DNA of 64,000 nt from Hoplostethus atlanticus (taxonomy: Eukaryota > Chordata > Actinopteri > Trachichthyiformes > Trachichthyidae): assembly GCA_034670405.1 (NCBI GenBank), contig JAXDDX010000051.1, forward strand, positions 463,501 to 527,500, in the 5' to 3' direction. The position numbers and the translations under genes are program-made. The notes beneath the pieces were generated by a model. That model was given only the letters and a program-made list of their open reading frames with translations, was not told the origin of the DNA and searched no databases. Shown here in pieces: positions 26,370-38,681 of this stretch; position 1 is the stretch's first letter, and the number at the start of each line of letters is the position of its first letter.

Positions 26370-27324
26370 TAATTAATCTTGCATATTAGCTTCCAAGCCA
26401 CGCAGCATGGGCAGCATGCATAAACCTTGGTAATGAAAAATTTTAAAATATATGGCTGAACATTATTGTGTTGTATTATAGCATTCTATCTCTATTGCAG
26501 TTTCAGGCCTTAAAGACATATTTTACTTTGGTAGAATGGGATGTGAGTACTTATGTAGGTGCATGTAGGTATATGTAGGTGTGGAATTGTACTGGCAGGA
26601 GTGAGCAGGCAAGAGGTCACATGAAACAATGGGAAGAAATAGAAATGAAAAGCAGGTACGAGTTTACTTCAGATCCACTTTTCACCCACTTCCACATATC
26701 ACACTTGTAGTTACATCTAGTTACAATGAAAACTGACAAAATTGATCCCTCATGTAGACATTTAGCGAGGCTGATGCAAATTAAACAGCAGCGGATAAAT
26801 GGATATATTCAACGTATATTACATCCATAGTTAAGCATATCTTATAACATAATTAAAACAACTCTCAGCATTTCTAACATTAGCTAAGTGATTAAGAGGC
26901 AGAAACAATGTTTTGGCAAACCTTACTCTCCAAAACAGAAGCATTACTGTCATGTTCAAGTGTCCAAGCCTTCGTTCATCTGCAAGATCAATACAGAGTC
27001 ATTAATTGGCTTGTAGTTTTTGAGGTCTTCCTCTGACATTTGGTTAGAGCACATCCTCTTTGCTAGTGCTATATATGAGCATTGCAATCACAGATGTATC
27101 TGTCTTACTTGTTCTGACCTGTTTTCATTGGTCAGATTTAATAGCCACCCTGCTATTACTATTTTTGCTGAGTGCTCATTTGACTCATTAAAAGAAGGCT
27201 GGGTGAACTAGTGTAGGAATCAATTACAATATTTTTCAGCCTCTGCTTTTGTTCAAGAACAAAAATAGTACTAATGAGCTGCCTGGATTCCCTGTGAGTC
27301 CAGTCTTGGTCAGGGCTTAGCTTG
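20164..27324. other. Intergenic, no genes recognised
   Basis: Unique-looking AT-rich sequence. Short ORFs such as 25375-25713 (minus, 112 codons) show no domain and no splice context that I can support. It contains a G14 run at 25341-25354 and the (AT)n tract listed separately. Confidence 0.5.
26300..26372. repeat. AATAAA, A-run and (AT)n tract
   Basis: An AATAAA hexamer about 26324-26329 is followed by a run of A and then about 13 copies of AT (26347-26372). The arrangement resembles the 3' end of a retroposed transcript, with the tail evolving into a microsatellite. No source transcript was recognised upstream. Confidence 0.6.
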
Positions 27325-27331
27325 CTCTCTC

Positions 27332-27383
<52 letters not shown>

Positions 27384-27440
27384 TCTCTCCCTCTCTCCCA
27401 CACGCTCACGCGCAAACACACACTAATGCACACACACGCA
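27325..27440. repeat. (CT)n microsatellite passing into CA-rich DNA
   Basis: About 73 bases of CT with CCCT interruptions, followed by an imperfect CA tract. The RE-rich minus-strand ORF over it is an artefact of the repeat. Confidence 0.95.
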
Positions 27441-28167
27441 TAACAGTTCAAAGCTGCTAGCACTCAAAGCCATTTAGCAGCCAGTTCAATTGCAGAGAAA
27501 ACTAAGTAATTAAAAGAGGGAGAGCTAATCAGGGTTTTTGACTTTGGAATTGAATAAAGAGACAGTGTAAGACATCCCAGAACATCCGTTCACCTTTTAA
27601 AATGATATAATGCTATGGTCCCTGTTATCTACATTCTCATTAATAATAACCAATCATCAATACAGAGCTTTAATTAACCCTGCTCTGTAATCGTTAGGAA
27701 ACAGACATGTTCAGTATTTTGAAGAATCTGGCCTGTTTGCGTTGCAGTCAAAATGACTGAAAATATCTGTAGCTTTAGAGGACATGGTCTGTATGACTGT
27801 CCATTCAGTTCTGCTGAATCGATATCCTTGTGCAACACAAAAATAAGATGAATGTTTTCATCCATATTAAAGCCTTCTGAAACGATCCTTTTGGGGGAGA
27901 AATAGTTCACCCCTTCAACTCTGCTGAGAGAAACTGGTTAACGCAATTATTAATGCTTACTGGAAATAGAAAATCTAGGCCTATTATTATGCACAAGGAT
28001 CAATGGGTCAGAGTAGTTTCTATCAGTTGTTCATTATTATAAACTCTTCATGACTGCATCATATTATTAAACACAATTACCAGTGAATAGCCATCAACAC
28101 AAAAATAAAAAAATACCTGTTCTTTAAGATATCTAGCTGATTGGTTCAAATTGTTACCCTAGATAAC

Positions 28168-28306
28168 ACTCTTTGGTGAACACCTTTATCCAGAGCTCCC
28201 CTTACAGTAACATGAGTGCATGCATTTTTAGCATGAGTGGCCACAGTGGGAGCTGAGCACCCTGGCAGTGTTAGTGCCATGCTCTACTTGCTGGGCTGCA
28301 CATGAT
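28168..28306 (+). repeat. Degenerate dispersed fish repeat
   Basis: The sequence contains 'CCTTTATCCAGAG' followed by 'CTTACAGTAACATGAGTGCA' and ends in 'GTGCCATGCTCTAC'. It resembles the widespread fish repeat carrying the 'TTATCCAAAGCGACTTACA' motif and a degenerate tRNA-like B-box region. The class is uncertain. Confidence 0.45.
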
Positions 28307-29433
28307 CACCGACATGTTCTCTAAAGTTGAACTGACACAGCTGGAAGAGTTTGGGCCCCGCGAACACACAAAACAGCCTACCGTTTATGTTGCTGTGTTA
28401 TGGTGAACTTTCTTTTCAGAGCTCATAAAGTTCCCACCCACCCCTGTCGGAAACTCAAATGTTTCACTCAGCTGTTTCCATTCAAAGACAAAGAATACTC
28501 TAGTATGTTTTTCACAAGCTGCAATAAGCTTGTGATTTTACATATTGCACAGGAGGGACATTTGATTTGTACTCCCCCAGGTCTATCAAGAGATATTTAC
28601 GCCTGGTTGCTTTTAATACATTGGCAGTGTGAAGCTATAGTGGGAGGATTTCTGCAGGTGTAGCGGAGGCTAGATTTATGGCTTATGCCCACCACATTCA
28701 CTTCTTTCTCTTGGTTTGAGATTAACCGAGTCCTAATGTAACAGCTCAGACATGACTACATCTGTATGGAATCAATATCTCATACTTTTGTGAAATTGAG
28801 TTTTGGGAGCATAGAGGGGAGATGCTGGAAAGCTGAGGCACTGGAGAACTTAAATCCAACATCATTTCAACACAGCTCTGTAGGAATTAAGAATCCTGTT
28901 TTCAGATTTTACAAATTTCTTCCATGGAACATGTTTAGCATGCTAAGGTGATGATTATTATTATATTATTATGTATAATACTAATTAGTAATAATAATGA
29001 TTAATATATATTTATATATAAATGCTTTAAAAATAATTGTTTATGTTTTGTTGTGTATGCTGTTGTTGACTATACCACAACATTATTCACTTTACCTATG
29101 AAACTATTTGTTGTGTATGTCACAAAAAACGTATTTGTATTGTATTTGTGTTATATGATTGCTTTAAGTCTAAACATTTACTCCATTATACATTGAAAAG
29201 ATGGAATAACAAGGTAAATGTGCTTTTTAACCATTTCTACACACTCTATTACTGTGGCCTAACATAAGGTTGCACTCTGTTTAGGAACCGCACGTAGTCA
29301 CCTTTTTCCCTGTATCTCAGTAGACGGGTTTGGAGTGTATTCTAGCTGACTTCTGTCATGTCTACACATTGAAAGCGCCTTGGCCATTGGATCAACTCTG
29401 AGGAATAGGAGAGAGTAGGAGAGATCGATATCT
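28307..29433. other. Intergenic, includes an AT-rich patch
   Basis: Nothing coding was recognised. About 28951-29035 is extremely AT-rich (TTA/TAATA repeats). Confidence 0.5.
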
Positions 29434-29862
29434 GTGACACTGGTCAACACGCAGAGACACAGGCAAGGAGGGGAGGAGGGGGAGAGTCAGTTTATTTGTA
29501 TCGCGACAAAAAAAAAAATACCCGATCTTGACGGCCGCTTTTCGGCGCCATCTCCCTGGGCCAGCACACTTTCCCTCCGTCCCACCAGGTCAGCCTCGGG
29601 CACCAAAGCTGCCAGTCTTCCAGGACGCAAACCAGCTCAAACCCAATTGGCCAGCTCTTCCAGGTCTGTCGCTGCTGCTTGTCTCGCTCTCACTCTCCGC
29701 TCCATACAGTCGACAGTTGCTTCTTGCTCTCCTGTCAAACTCACTCACTCACTCACAGACGCACGGCTGGATGCAGGAAGAACCAGTCCACTGACTCAGT
29801 TCTCTCCTGCATCCAGCCTACGCCTCACCCACACCCTCCCCCTAGTCTGCCACACTCATTTT
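29434..29862. other. Unexplained GC/CpG-rich block with hairpin
   Basis: About 430 bases with much higher GC and CpG content than the flanks, including GACGGCCGC and TCGGCGCC motifs. It adjoins the truncated end of a Tc1 element. A 154-codon ORF (29434-29898) runs through it, low in complexity and with no recognised domain. A perfect 14-bp inverted repeat, GGCTGGATGCAGGA (29765-29778) and TCCTGCATCCAGCC (29805-29818), sits within it. It could be a CpG-island relic, an unrecognised transposon piece or a small exon; I cannot tell. Confidence 0.4.
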
Positions 29863-31035
29863 CATAAATATTCAGACCCTTTATTCAATACTTTGTAGAA
29901 GCACCTTTGGCATCAATTACAGCATTGAGTCTTCTTGGGTATTCCTCTGCCAGCTTTGCACGTCTGGATTTGGGCAGGTTCTCACATTCTTCCATGCAGA
30001 TCCTCTCTAGCTCTGTCAGATTGGATGGGGAGAACTGCGATCTTCAGGTCTCTCTATGGGGTTCGAGTCCAGGCTTTGGCTGGGTCACTGAAGCACATTC
30101 AGAGACTTATCCAGAAGCCACTCCAGCGATGTCTTGGCTGTGTCCTTCGGGTCTGAAAGGTGAATCTTCGCCCCAGTCTGAGGTTGTGTGCGCCCTGGAG
30201 CAGGTTTTCTTCAAGGACTTCTCTGTGTTTGGCTCCATTCATCGTTCCCTCAATCCTGACCACTCTCCCAGTCCCAGTCCACTGAGAAGCACCCCCATAG
30301 CATGATGCTGCCACCACGATGCTTCACCGTAGGAATGGTGTTAGCCAGGTGATGAGTGGTACCTGGTTGTTGGCCAGGCAAAGTGCTTGGCATTCAGGCC
30401 AGATTTTTGTCTCATCAGACCAGAGAATCTTTTTCCTCATGCTCTTTACGTGTCTTTTGGCAAACTCCAGGCACTTGGTGACCTCCCTGACCAAGTCCCT
30501 TCTTGCCCGGTTACCGAGTTTAGCGGGATGGCCAGCTCTAGGAAGAGTCTTGGTGGTTTCAAACATCTTCCATTTCACAATGATGGGTTCGGGTTAGCTG
30601 TGCTTCTGGGGATGTTCAATGTGTTATCAATGTTTTTCATACCCTTCCCCAGATCTATGCATCGACACAATTCTATCTGCGGAGAGTTCCTTGTACTTCA
30701 TGGATTGGTTTTTGCTCTGGCATGCACTGTGAACTGTGGGACCTTATAGACAGGTCTGTGCCTCACAATCATGTCCAATCAGTTGAATTTGCCACAGGTG
30801 GAATACAATCAAGTTCTAGGATGATCAAAGGAAACGGGATGCATCTAAGCTCAATTTGGAGTGTCTGGGATCTGACACTTATGTGAATGAGATATTTCAG
30901 TTCTTTATTTTTAATTAAAAATTTTTTTAAAAATAAACTGTCATTATGGGGTATTATGTGTAGATTGGTGGCATTTTAATTTAAATCTATAACAGAACAA
31001 AGTGTGTGGGATGTGTATGTTTTCCGAGGCCACCA
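29863..31035 (-). mobile_element. Tc1-like transposon, internally deleted
   Basis: A minus-strand Tc1/mariner element of a type common in fish. The left edge begins at 'AAATATTCAGACCCTTTATT', the end of the transposase 3' flank, and the outer terminal repeat on that side is missing. The right side contains 'GTCATTATGGGGTATTATGT' and ends in a degenerate terminus 'GTATGTTTTCCGAGGCC' near 31035. The body carries the transposase pseudogene described separately. The right-hand inverted repeat is diverged and the left one is absent, so the copy is immobile. Confidence 0.8.
29885..30701 (-). pseudogene. Tc1 transposase pseudogene
   Basis: The start codon lies at 30701-30699 and the family stop at 29887-29885 on the minus strand. 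Visible pieces in order: KTLPRAGHPAKLGNRARRDL (second helix-turn-helix), then a jump to CLEFAKRHVKSMRKKILWSD (first catalytic aspartate region), then [16 protein letters not shown] and ENLLQGAHNLRLGRRFTFQ. The span is about 0.8 kb, against roughly 1.0 kb for an intact gene. About 0.2 kb is missing between the helix-turn-helix and the first catalytic block. A further short deletion directly after FTFQ removes the second catalytic aspartate. Several frameshifts and stops are present. Dead copy. Confidence 0.8.
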
Positions 31036-32106
31036 GAAGCACCAGAATGTTTTTTTGTTTTTAACTTTGCCTGTTTGGGCACTGGCAACTTATTTACAGC
31101 ACTTCATTTCATTTCATTTCATTTCAGCTTGAGAATTTGGAAGAAAAAAAATCTCACAATATTATCTTCTTTGGTCTCTGCTACACTAAGGATAAATGCT
31201 GAGCCAATATGGATCCTGTGATGGGGACAGTCATGGACAAGTTTATTTTCTGCATGCTGTTTCTTAGCTGTGGATGGAGGATCAGTAGATGTAGCGTTTG
31301 ACAGTCCCTGGTTAGACTTCATTACTGCTAACGTTATCTTTTTCCCATGTCAGATATCGATATCGACATCAGGAGACAAATTCAGGTCCATCAGTCATCA
31401 GACAACTACTAACTACTACAACTACTAACTAACTACTACAACACCCAACAGCACCCAACAACACTTTCTCACCTCGTAGAGAGTGATGCTCACTCACCCG
31501 GTGTTGCAGTCTCCCGGTGTGTGTAAACCTAACAACTGCAGTGGTTAATCTCTGAGGGACAACTAGATTGAGCTAGCAAAGCAGTTTTGCATAACAGGTG
31601 TGAAATGTACAAAGTTTGGGCAAGGCTGACAAAGCACAGCATTTTGTTTGTTGTTTAGCAATGATACTGAAAGACAGCTAACCAACCAGAGCGTAGCAAT
31701 AATAGTAGAGTGGATCTATTCTTCTTGACAGTACATTGGTTGCAGGGGTGTGCAGTAATTGGGTGCGGGTGCACTCTCAGCCCAAGGAATCATCACACCA
31801 CTATTTTATTTTTTTGTCTTTTAAATAATATTACCTAAAAATCATGGACATACCTCTAATCATTCACTTAAAATACCCATGCACAAATAAACTCAACAAA
31901 ATAAAGTTGTTAGCATATCATGCCAAAAGTTTAGATCATGCAGTGTGGCGGAGGCACAGGAACAGGATTTCATTTGATTCTCTCAGTCTTTTTATTATTC
32001 ATTGCGATTGCACTGTGTCATTGCATTGAATCGAAGTTGCTCTTATTTAGAGATAGTATTGCTCAGCTTGTGAACTGTTGCTGTTTTGGCTGAATTGCTC
32101 TTATGT
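31036..32106. other. Intergenic with short simple repeats
   Basis: Contains (CATTT)n at 31105-31126 and an ACTACTAA-rich tract at 31393-31462. No gene was recognised. Confidence 0.5.
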
Positions 32107-32600
32107 CAATGTGTCACACCTGCTCAGACCCGTTAACTCCCTTTTCGTTTTCCTCTTGTGTTTTGTCTTGTTTCCTGTTTTATTTTGTTACTCACTTGTC
32201 GTCTCGTTTCAGGTCACTTTACTTCCTTTCCTCCCCGAAGCTTCCCGCCTGTGTGATTACCTGCCCCGCCCTAAATGTGTTGCACCTGTGCCTCATTGTC
32301 TCCCCTCCCTGTTAGTATTTAGTCGGTGTGTTTCCCTGTTCTGTTGCCAGTTCGTCTTTGTTCCCTGTGACAAACGTACCAGCCTTCCTTTGTTTCCTGC
32401 ATTCCCTCGTGAGTTTTGGTTTTTGACGTTGCCTGTTTCTTCGACCTGGATTTTTGCCTGCCCCTTGTCTGCTACCTTTGCCTTATCCGGACTGCCTTTC
32501 TGTGTACCGAACCTAGCTGGAATAAACGGACTTGTACTTTATCTCCCCGTCTCGAGTCGTGCATTTGGGTCCATGCTTTTGTGCCTAGTCCGACACAATG
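32107..32600 (+). mobile_element. Solo LTR with 5-bp target duplication
   Basis: The LTR runs from TGTCACACC (32112) to TAGTCCGACA (32595), 484 bp, and is flanked on both sides by CAATG (32107-32111 and 32596-32600). TG...CA ends and a 5-bp duplication are diagnostic of an LTR retrotransposon. A polyadenylation hexamer AATAAA (32521-32526) lies in the expected place, with pyrimidine-rich sequence before it. The style resembles fish Gypsy-type LTRs. No internal region or second LTR is nearby, so this is the product of LTR-LTR recombination. The 184-codon ORF across it (32078-32632) is fortuitous. Confidence 0.88.
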
Positions 32601-35600
32601 TGGTTGAACTGGGGAAAATTTGGTGCATGTAAACTCGCTTAATGTGATATTTGTCATGCTGTGTCTCAGCTGTTCACTGAGTGGTTGTTGTAGGCTTATT
32701 GAGTGTTCCCTGAATTGCGACTGGCTAATTGTTTGGCACAGTGCTTTATTTATAGGTTACATGGGTTCTGTCGCATAATGCAGTTCAAAAACTATCTATG
32801 GGTGATGTCACCATAATGTAATGCAAACTCTCCCTCTGTCTCAGAGATTCACTCAAGTGTGTGCCCATCCGTCCAAGTGTGTTTGTGTGTGCGTGTCAAT
32901 GCGTGTGCATGTGTGCACGAGAGAGAGAGATGGGGTGAATGGTGGTTGTTTGCACCTGGACATTCTTGTGTGTACTACAAGATAGAATCATGCAGGCGCC
33001 TCTGCAATGCACTGGGTTTTATTATCCTAAATCTCAAAGTGTGTCCACTTATTTCCTTTGAGCTCTTTCAACATTGAGCAGATTCGGTGGGTACATGTTG
33101 CTAGCTTATTTACTCTCGTAAACATTTGTGATTCATTTCCATTTCATCTGGGACTTTATTGAAGGTCCCTCATGAATTCTGGCAGAAAAAAACCTTCACA
33201 CTTTTCTAATTATACCAGCAGTTGGCTATCAGAAAACATTGCCTCAATAACACAGTCACATCTGGCCGACATCCGCTATTGGGGTGGGAGCAATTGTTAT
33301 ATTGATCAAGGCCAGATATGTTATGCAGGTCATTCTTCACATTACTACTGAATGAGTAAAATATGTTTTTTGGAGCCAGAGATATTTCAATTACTACATC
33401 CACTTGTGCCATATACCACAATAGCACACTTATATAGTCTTAGATTTCAAGTATTTACCAAAACGTTGCTACAAGTACACATTTTCCAATAATTGAGAAC
33501 ATTTTAAATTCTATCATGATGATTAGTTCATTATTTGAGATACGAGGGCAAATAGAAAACCCTGCAAACCCAACAGGTGAATGGCTGGTTCTTGAAGAGT
33601 TGAACATACATAGTCTGTCATAGTCTGCAGTGCTAGAGTGCAAACATTATGAAAATGTGCCCACATAACAGTATGCTTTATATCCTGCTGCATGCTGCAG
33701 TTCCTGAATAACCCTCAAATGATTAATGGATATAGAGGACCAGTGCAAATCACTGTAAGAACAGCCTTAACAGAAAGAGTTCTCCAATACATTTTCAAAT
33801 GATAGAGGACACTAATTTACCATCTTTATTCAATTTTCCTGCACATTATGTATTACACGAACATTTAAAGTAGAGCCTCAGTCATTTTGTTAGTCTTTGA
33901 AAGCAATGCAAGTTCATGTGTCTGAGTATCTGCATTCAAAATTGCATATTGCATACACATATAAACATTTATGAATCTATAATTTTAAACATGTATCCAT
34001 AGATTATTACTTAACCCTTCTCTTAATTCTGTTTATTCCTCATGCAAGATCCCACATTCTGCTCAAGACTCTTGAGGGTCATGATTGATGAATCAACAAC
34101 TAATTTTGCTACAACCTGTCAAATACAGACAGCTTGCTGTATACCGTCAAGAGCCACTCCCTCTACCCTGCCTAAATGCTTAAGCTGGTGAAAAGAGATG
34201 GGTTGAGCATGAGTGCAGGACAGGGGAGGCATTCTGTATACAAAGGCAGCTCAAGTGTCCAATTTAAAGGGGAGATCTGGGAGTTGGGTCTGCAGCAAAG
34301 GGCCCATAATTGGCATCCTTCTTGTCTTATTAAAGGGGAAAGCACTGGTATGGATCCCATAAACCAGAGCCTGGCCTTTATTAGAATCTTGTGTGAACAG
34401 AACCCAACACAGAGAGAGCTAAATAGTGGTATACTTAAAGTTTTGTTTTAAAGCAATAATTAAGGTAATTAGCCATTACAAACGCCATTTGATTTGCAGT
34501 ATATACAATATACATATAAATACATATGTATATACATACATATAAATATATTGGATACACACAAAGGTATACTATACAAACAACCATAAGAGTTTTTGTT
34601 TCACACCAAGATTCAGAAGTACAACCTATTATTTCTTAAATTTAAAGTTACATGGACATTTTTTCCACAAAACTATTCTTTTCATTCATACTCGGCCTTA
34701 ACACTTCTTAATGCAGTGCAGTTTTGCAATGCCCATGGACAAAGACAAGGCTGATGGATTCACAGCAGCTCCTCCACAGCCTCTTCTGGTTCAGTAAAGC
34801 GCGTTGGTTTAACAAGTTCATGACATCCGAAGCTCAAGGATTTAATCCCCCAGGAGAGGCAATAGAAATGCGTACAAAAAATGTTCAAACTTCCTTTTGC
34901 TGCTTACTTCCTTTGGCTTTCTTGCATTGTTCAGGGAATGAAGAGTGAAGAGTCTTCAAGATCTGGCACCCCCACCCACTTCTAACTCCCACACCCACCA
35001 CAGCCCCACCTCCATTAATGCTCTTGGCTACGCTGGCAGCTTTTCCCTTCTTGGGCACAACTTAGAATAATGCTGACATGTGAACAAATTTGACAATTAG
35101 TACTTGCTGTTTTAGTAACTATGCTACAGTAACAGTGAGTTTATATTTCCTACACCAGCTGAACAAGAGGGTGGAGACACTTAAAAGGCCCTATAGAGGA
35201 CTTGATAGAGACGCTCCTGCACAATTATGATGATATCCCAGTGGCTTTACTCAACAGCTTGATTTTTAAACAGCGGTTATTGTATGAGCAAACACATCGC
35301 TCACTCTTTTTGAAATGCAAACAAGAGTTTATAGCCGATGAGAAGTTGAGGGGTGGAGAAGTATGTTAAATGTGTTAATATGCCTTTATTGTGTGTGTGA
35401 ATTGTCTGTGTTGTCTGAAAACCAGTGTTTGCATAATTTTGTCAGTCTGGCCTGCAAAAGACTGCCGACAGAAGCATTAAATGATATGGCAATGTATCTG
35501 CTCATGGGTAGCCAGAAGGCTGGGCCATGTTCTTTTAGAGAGAAATCCATCATAAGTAGACATCTATAGCTGAGAGTGTCTGAATGGACTGTCTGCTTGT

Positions 35601-36080
35601 TCTATTCACTGAAAGGATGTTTCTGATGTTTCTGTGAATATATGCAGTAATTGAAAATGTTCTTCATAGAGGTTTATTGCAGTTTTGTGCAAGATGGAAA
35701 ATCCCTGGGTACCATGTAACAAAAGAGTTTTGAACTAATGCATCACAAGTTACAAAGATAGTATTCATGATATTGCCAAATTAGTCTAACATACTCTTGG
35801 CAACTGTTGCAGGTTCAAAAATCATTTTTATTATTATATAAAATAAACAGGACCATAGAAGGTTTTGTGTTACACTAATGTTTTGAAAGGAACTTATAAT
35901 GATGGAAGAAGGCTGTCATATATTTGACATCCACATACAGACAATTTCTGGGTTTTAAAAACAGGCATATACTGTTTGAACACAACTTACATCAGATACT
36001 ATTGGTCAATCTAAGGTTGCTTTCTAATAAACAAATCAATATGGGGCTGGAATTGGGTACACTCTGGTACTATAGGCAAG
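32601..36080. other. Intergenic, no genes recognised
   Basis: Unique AT-rich sequence. About 34499-34556 is a TATACATA-type AT-rich tract. No ORF carries a recognisable domain. Confidence 0.5.
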
Positions 36081-36260
36081 CTTTATTTAACTGCTATTTT
36101 ACCAGGCAAGTCATTAAGAACCGCTTCTTATTTAAAATGGCGGCCTGGCAAGCGACAAGAGCCACTTGTGGGGAAAGGGGAGAGGGGCTAAAAGATAAAA
36201 GCATGTTAAAAGCAAAGATACATCAAAAACAGCATATGAATATAGACAACAAAAACAACA
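36081..36260. repeat. Dispersed fish repeat
   Basis: It contains 'CTTTATTTAACTGCTATTTT', 'ACCAGGCAAGTCATTAAGAA' and 'AATGGCGGCCTGGCAAG'. This string is widespread in salmonid and other teleost genomes ('AGGCAAGTCAGTTAAGAACA'-type). The superfamily cannot be decided from this fragment. Confidence 0.6.
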
Positions 36261-38644
36261 GACACATAGTTTCTTAGACACATGTACTATCCTCATTTTC
36301 CAAAAATATATATGAGCTTCATCAACAGCTATATTACACAAAAATGCTGATGATATTTGGAGGACAACAGAAGATTACAATGAGTGCTATTCAAGCTGCT
36401 GACAAGTTTATACAAGTGCAGTCTTGATCTGTTCACCCTTACCTATCTGTTAAAAACATTTCCATTTCCACACAAGACTAGAGTCAAAGATATTGATATT
36501 TGGGGGGTCCAAGAGAAGACAAATCAATTTAAAGGCTTAAATATAATTAGAACTACTATTTCTGTGTGTGGAAGTCTAACAACACTGGTTTGTTCAGGAA
36601 ATTGGTCTAGGAAAAGTAATGGAGGGACATTTTGATTGCTGAGATATTTCAATTCTAAATTCAAAATAGCAATCAATTGACACTGGCACAGCCCTGCTAG
36701 TGTTAAACATGTCTTGATTGCCTGGATAACTGAGTGGAGTGGTAGATAAGTTATGAGTCCGGCCCGGATGATCTAAAGACATGTAGTGAAAAGAGACGTT
36801 TTTAGATATTAAAGCTACACTAGCCAAATTTGAATGAGGAATAAGGCAAATGTTTGAAAAATTTGAACTTCTAAATCCAGAAATCATGTGACAAGGTGTC
36901 AAGGTAAACTGCACACAGCACACTCATGTTTACCAACTTGGCCAGTCTGTGATCGGTTTATGCCAAAGCGACGAGAGATGCAAAGATCTATAGCATTGGT
37001 CAGTACAGCTTTCTCTGGACAGAACTTCCTCGCTCCAGAATTTAATTTGGGCAAACGGGGTGAATGTATGGAGTCTCAATTAAGGGGAATGTAACGCAGA
37101 GTTAATGAATGGCAATGGCAATGAATGAATGGGAATGGGAATGGATAAAGTGCAGGGTGATAGGTGATAAGTGATAAGTGGTGAGGAGCAACACAGCAAG
37201 AGGTGGGGGGCGTTAAAAAGTCTGATATTTTCATCAAAGACGACCAATATTAATTACTGACTCCTTAGTCGTCATTACTTTCATGTATTACAATTCATGT
37301 AAAATAGTCTTTGACACCATCTTTTGTCTATTCAGTAAGTTGCCGATCGTTGAATCTCTTGGTCGAGATCTTTCAAATGAGGTGTCACTCATCGCCAATT
37401 GAAGAGGATTATGCACAACTTTTCATTACGCACAACTTTTCTTTACGCACAACGATAGCACGACGATTGTTATCTATCTGTTGAGCCCAAGATCATGCAT
37501 GTAGGCCTTATGGCTGTGGAGCTATACTTGTTTAATTTTGGGTATGTATTTTCAGTCGAGAATTCCCCAAAAACCCTCAGGGCTGAAAGGGCAAAGTAAG
37601 GTATGACTCATTCATTCGTTGGTAGTGAATTTTGGGAATTCATGATAGTTCATTCATTAATTCAAGCATTAATGAATTCATGTTGGTTCATATATTAATA
37701 GCATCAGCATGGTGGCTCATGGGCATACACCGCCCCCCCTTCCTTTTCCCTAACCCAGGACCATAACCAATAGGGGATAACCCACCCCAACCCCCACTCC
37801 TTACCCTAAACAGGGATAGCAGTAAAACTCTCTAACAACAAAGTGTTTTGTCATCAAATCCACTAAAAACCAGCATGTGCCAAATGTTGTATTACATCTA
37901 AAGGATTTGAAGGTGTCCACCAACTTTCTGAATATTGACAAACCGTGTTACTTTTGAACGTTAAGGTTGTCATTGTCTATGACATCTAATCTCTGTGCAT
38001 CTTTATGCATTAGTAGAGAGGGAAACAAATAGAGATAGGTAGATGGATAGACAGACAGAGAGAGAGAGAGAAACAGGGATGGGTGTTAGAGGAAGTGACG
38101 ATGCCTTGGCCCCAGATTTTGATCTAGAGGACTTGTGTCAGAATCAGTGACATAAATGATGTATCTCTGCAGGCCCATCAATAATACCCAAAGAGGTCCT
38201 AATGGAGGTATAAAACTGGACAGATAAGAAGTTTCGCTTGGAGCTTTCATAAATCAGCCACTCAGAATGACCTATATAAAAGTGAACAGCCCTGACAAGC
38301 TGTATAAATTACAAATGGACACTGTACCGTAAGAAGTATTACTGTTATTGTAATTATCAAGGAGCTCTCGGACACCTTAAGCACATGTATAAAATATCCT
38401 GGTAAGATGCATGGGGTTTTACAGCACATGAGAGGGATATGTTTCATTAAGGTTATATTCTCATTGATGCATCTTTGTAATACAGTGAGTGATTGATTTG
38501 TCCTGAGCTCTAGCTCCTTTTATCACCTGTAGTTTTCAGTTAAATAGGATTTCATCTAAATGCTGTCCGATTGATCAAACAACAAGACCTCTGAACCTTT
38601 AAATCATATGTACACTATACCTTAGTTGTTTCAGCTGAATCAAC

Positions 38645-38681
<37 letters not shown>

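Noticed and set aside
27159-27419. RE-repeat protein ORF on the minus strand
   Set aside because: It is a translation of the (CT)n microsatellite.
29434-29898. 154-codon ORF as a gene
   Set aside because: It has serine/threonine/leucine-rich low-complexity composition, no domain or splice signals, and runs into the Tc1 element end.
32078-32632. 184-codon hydrophobic ORF as a membrane protein gene
   Set aside because: It coincides with the solo LTR plus short flanks. Pyrimidine-rich LTR sequence gives F/L/C/S-rich chance translations.
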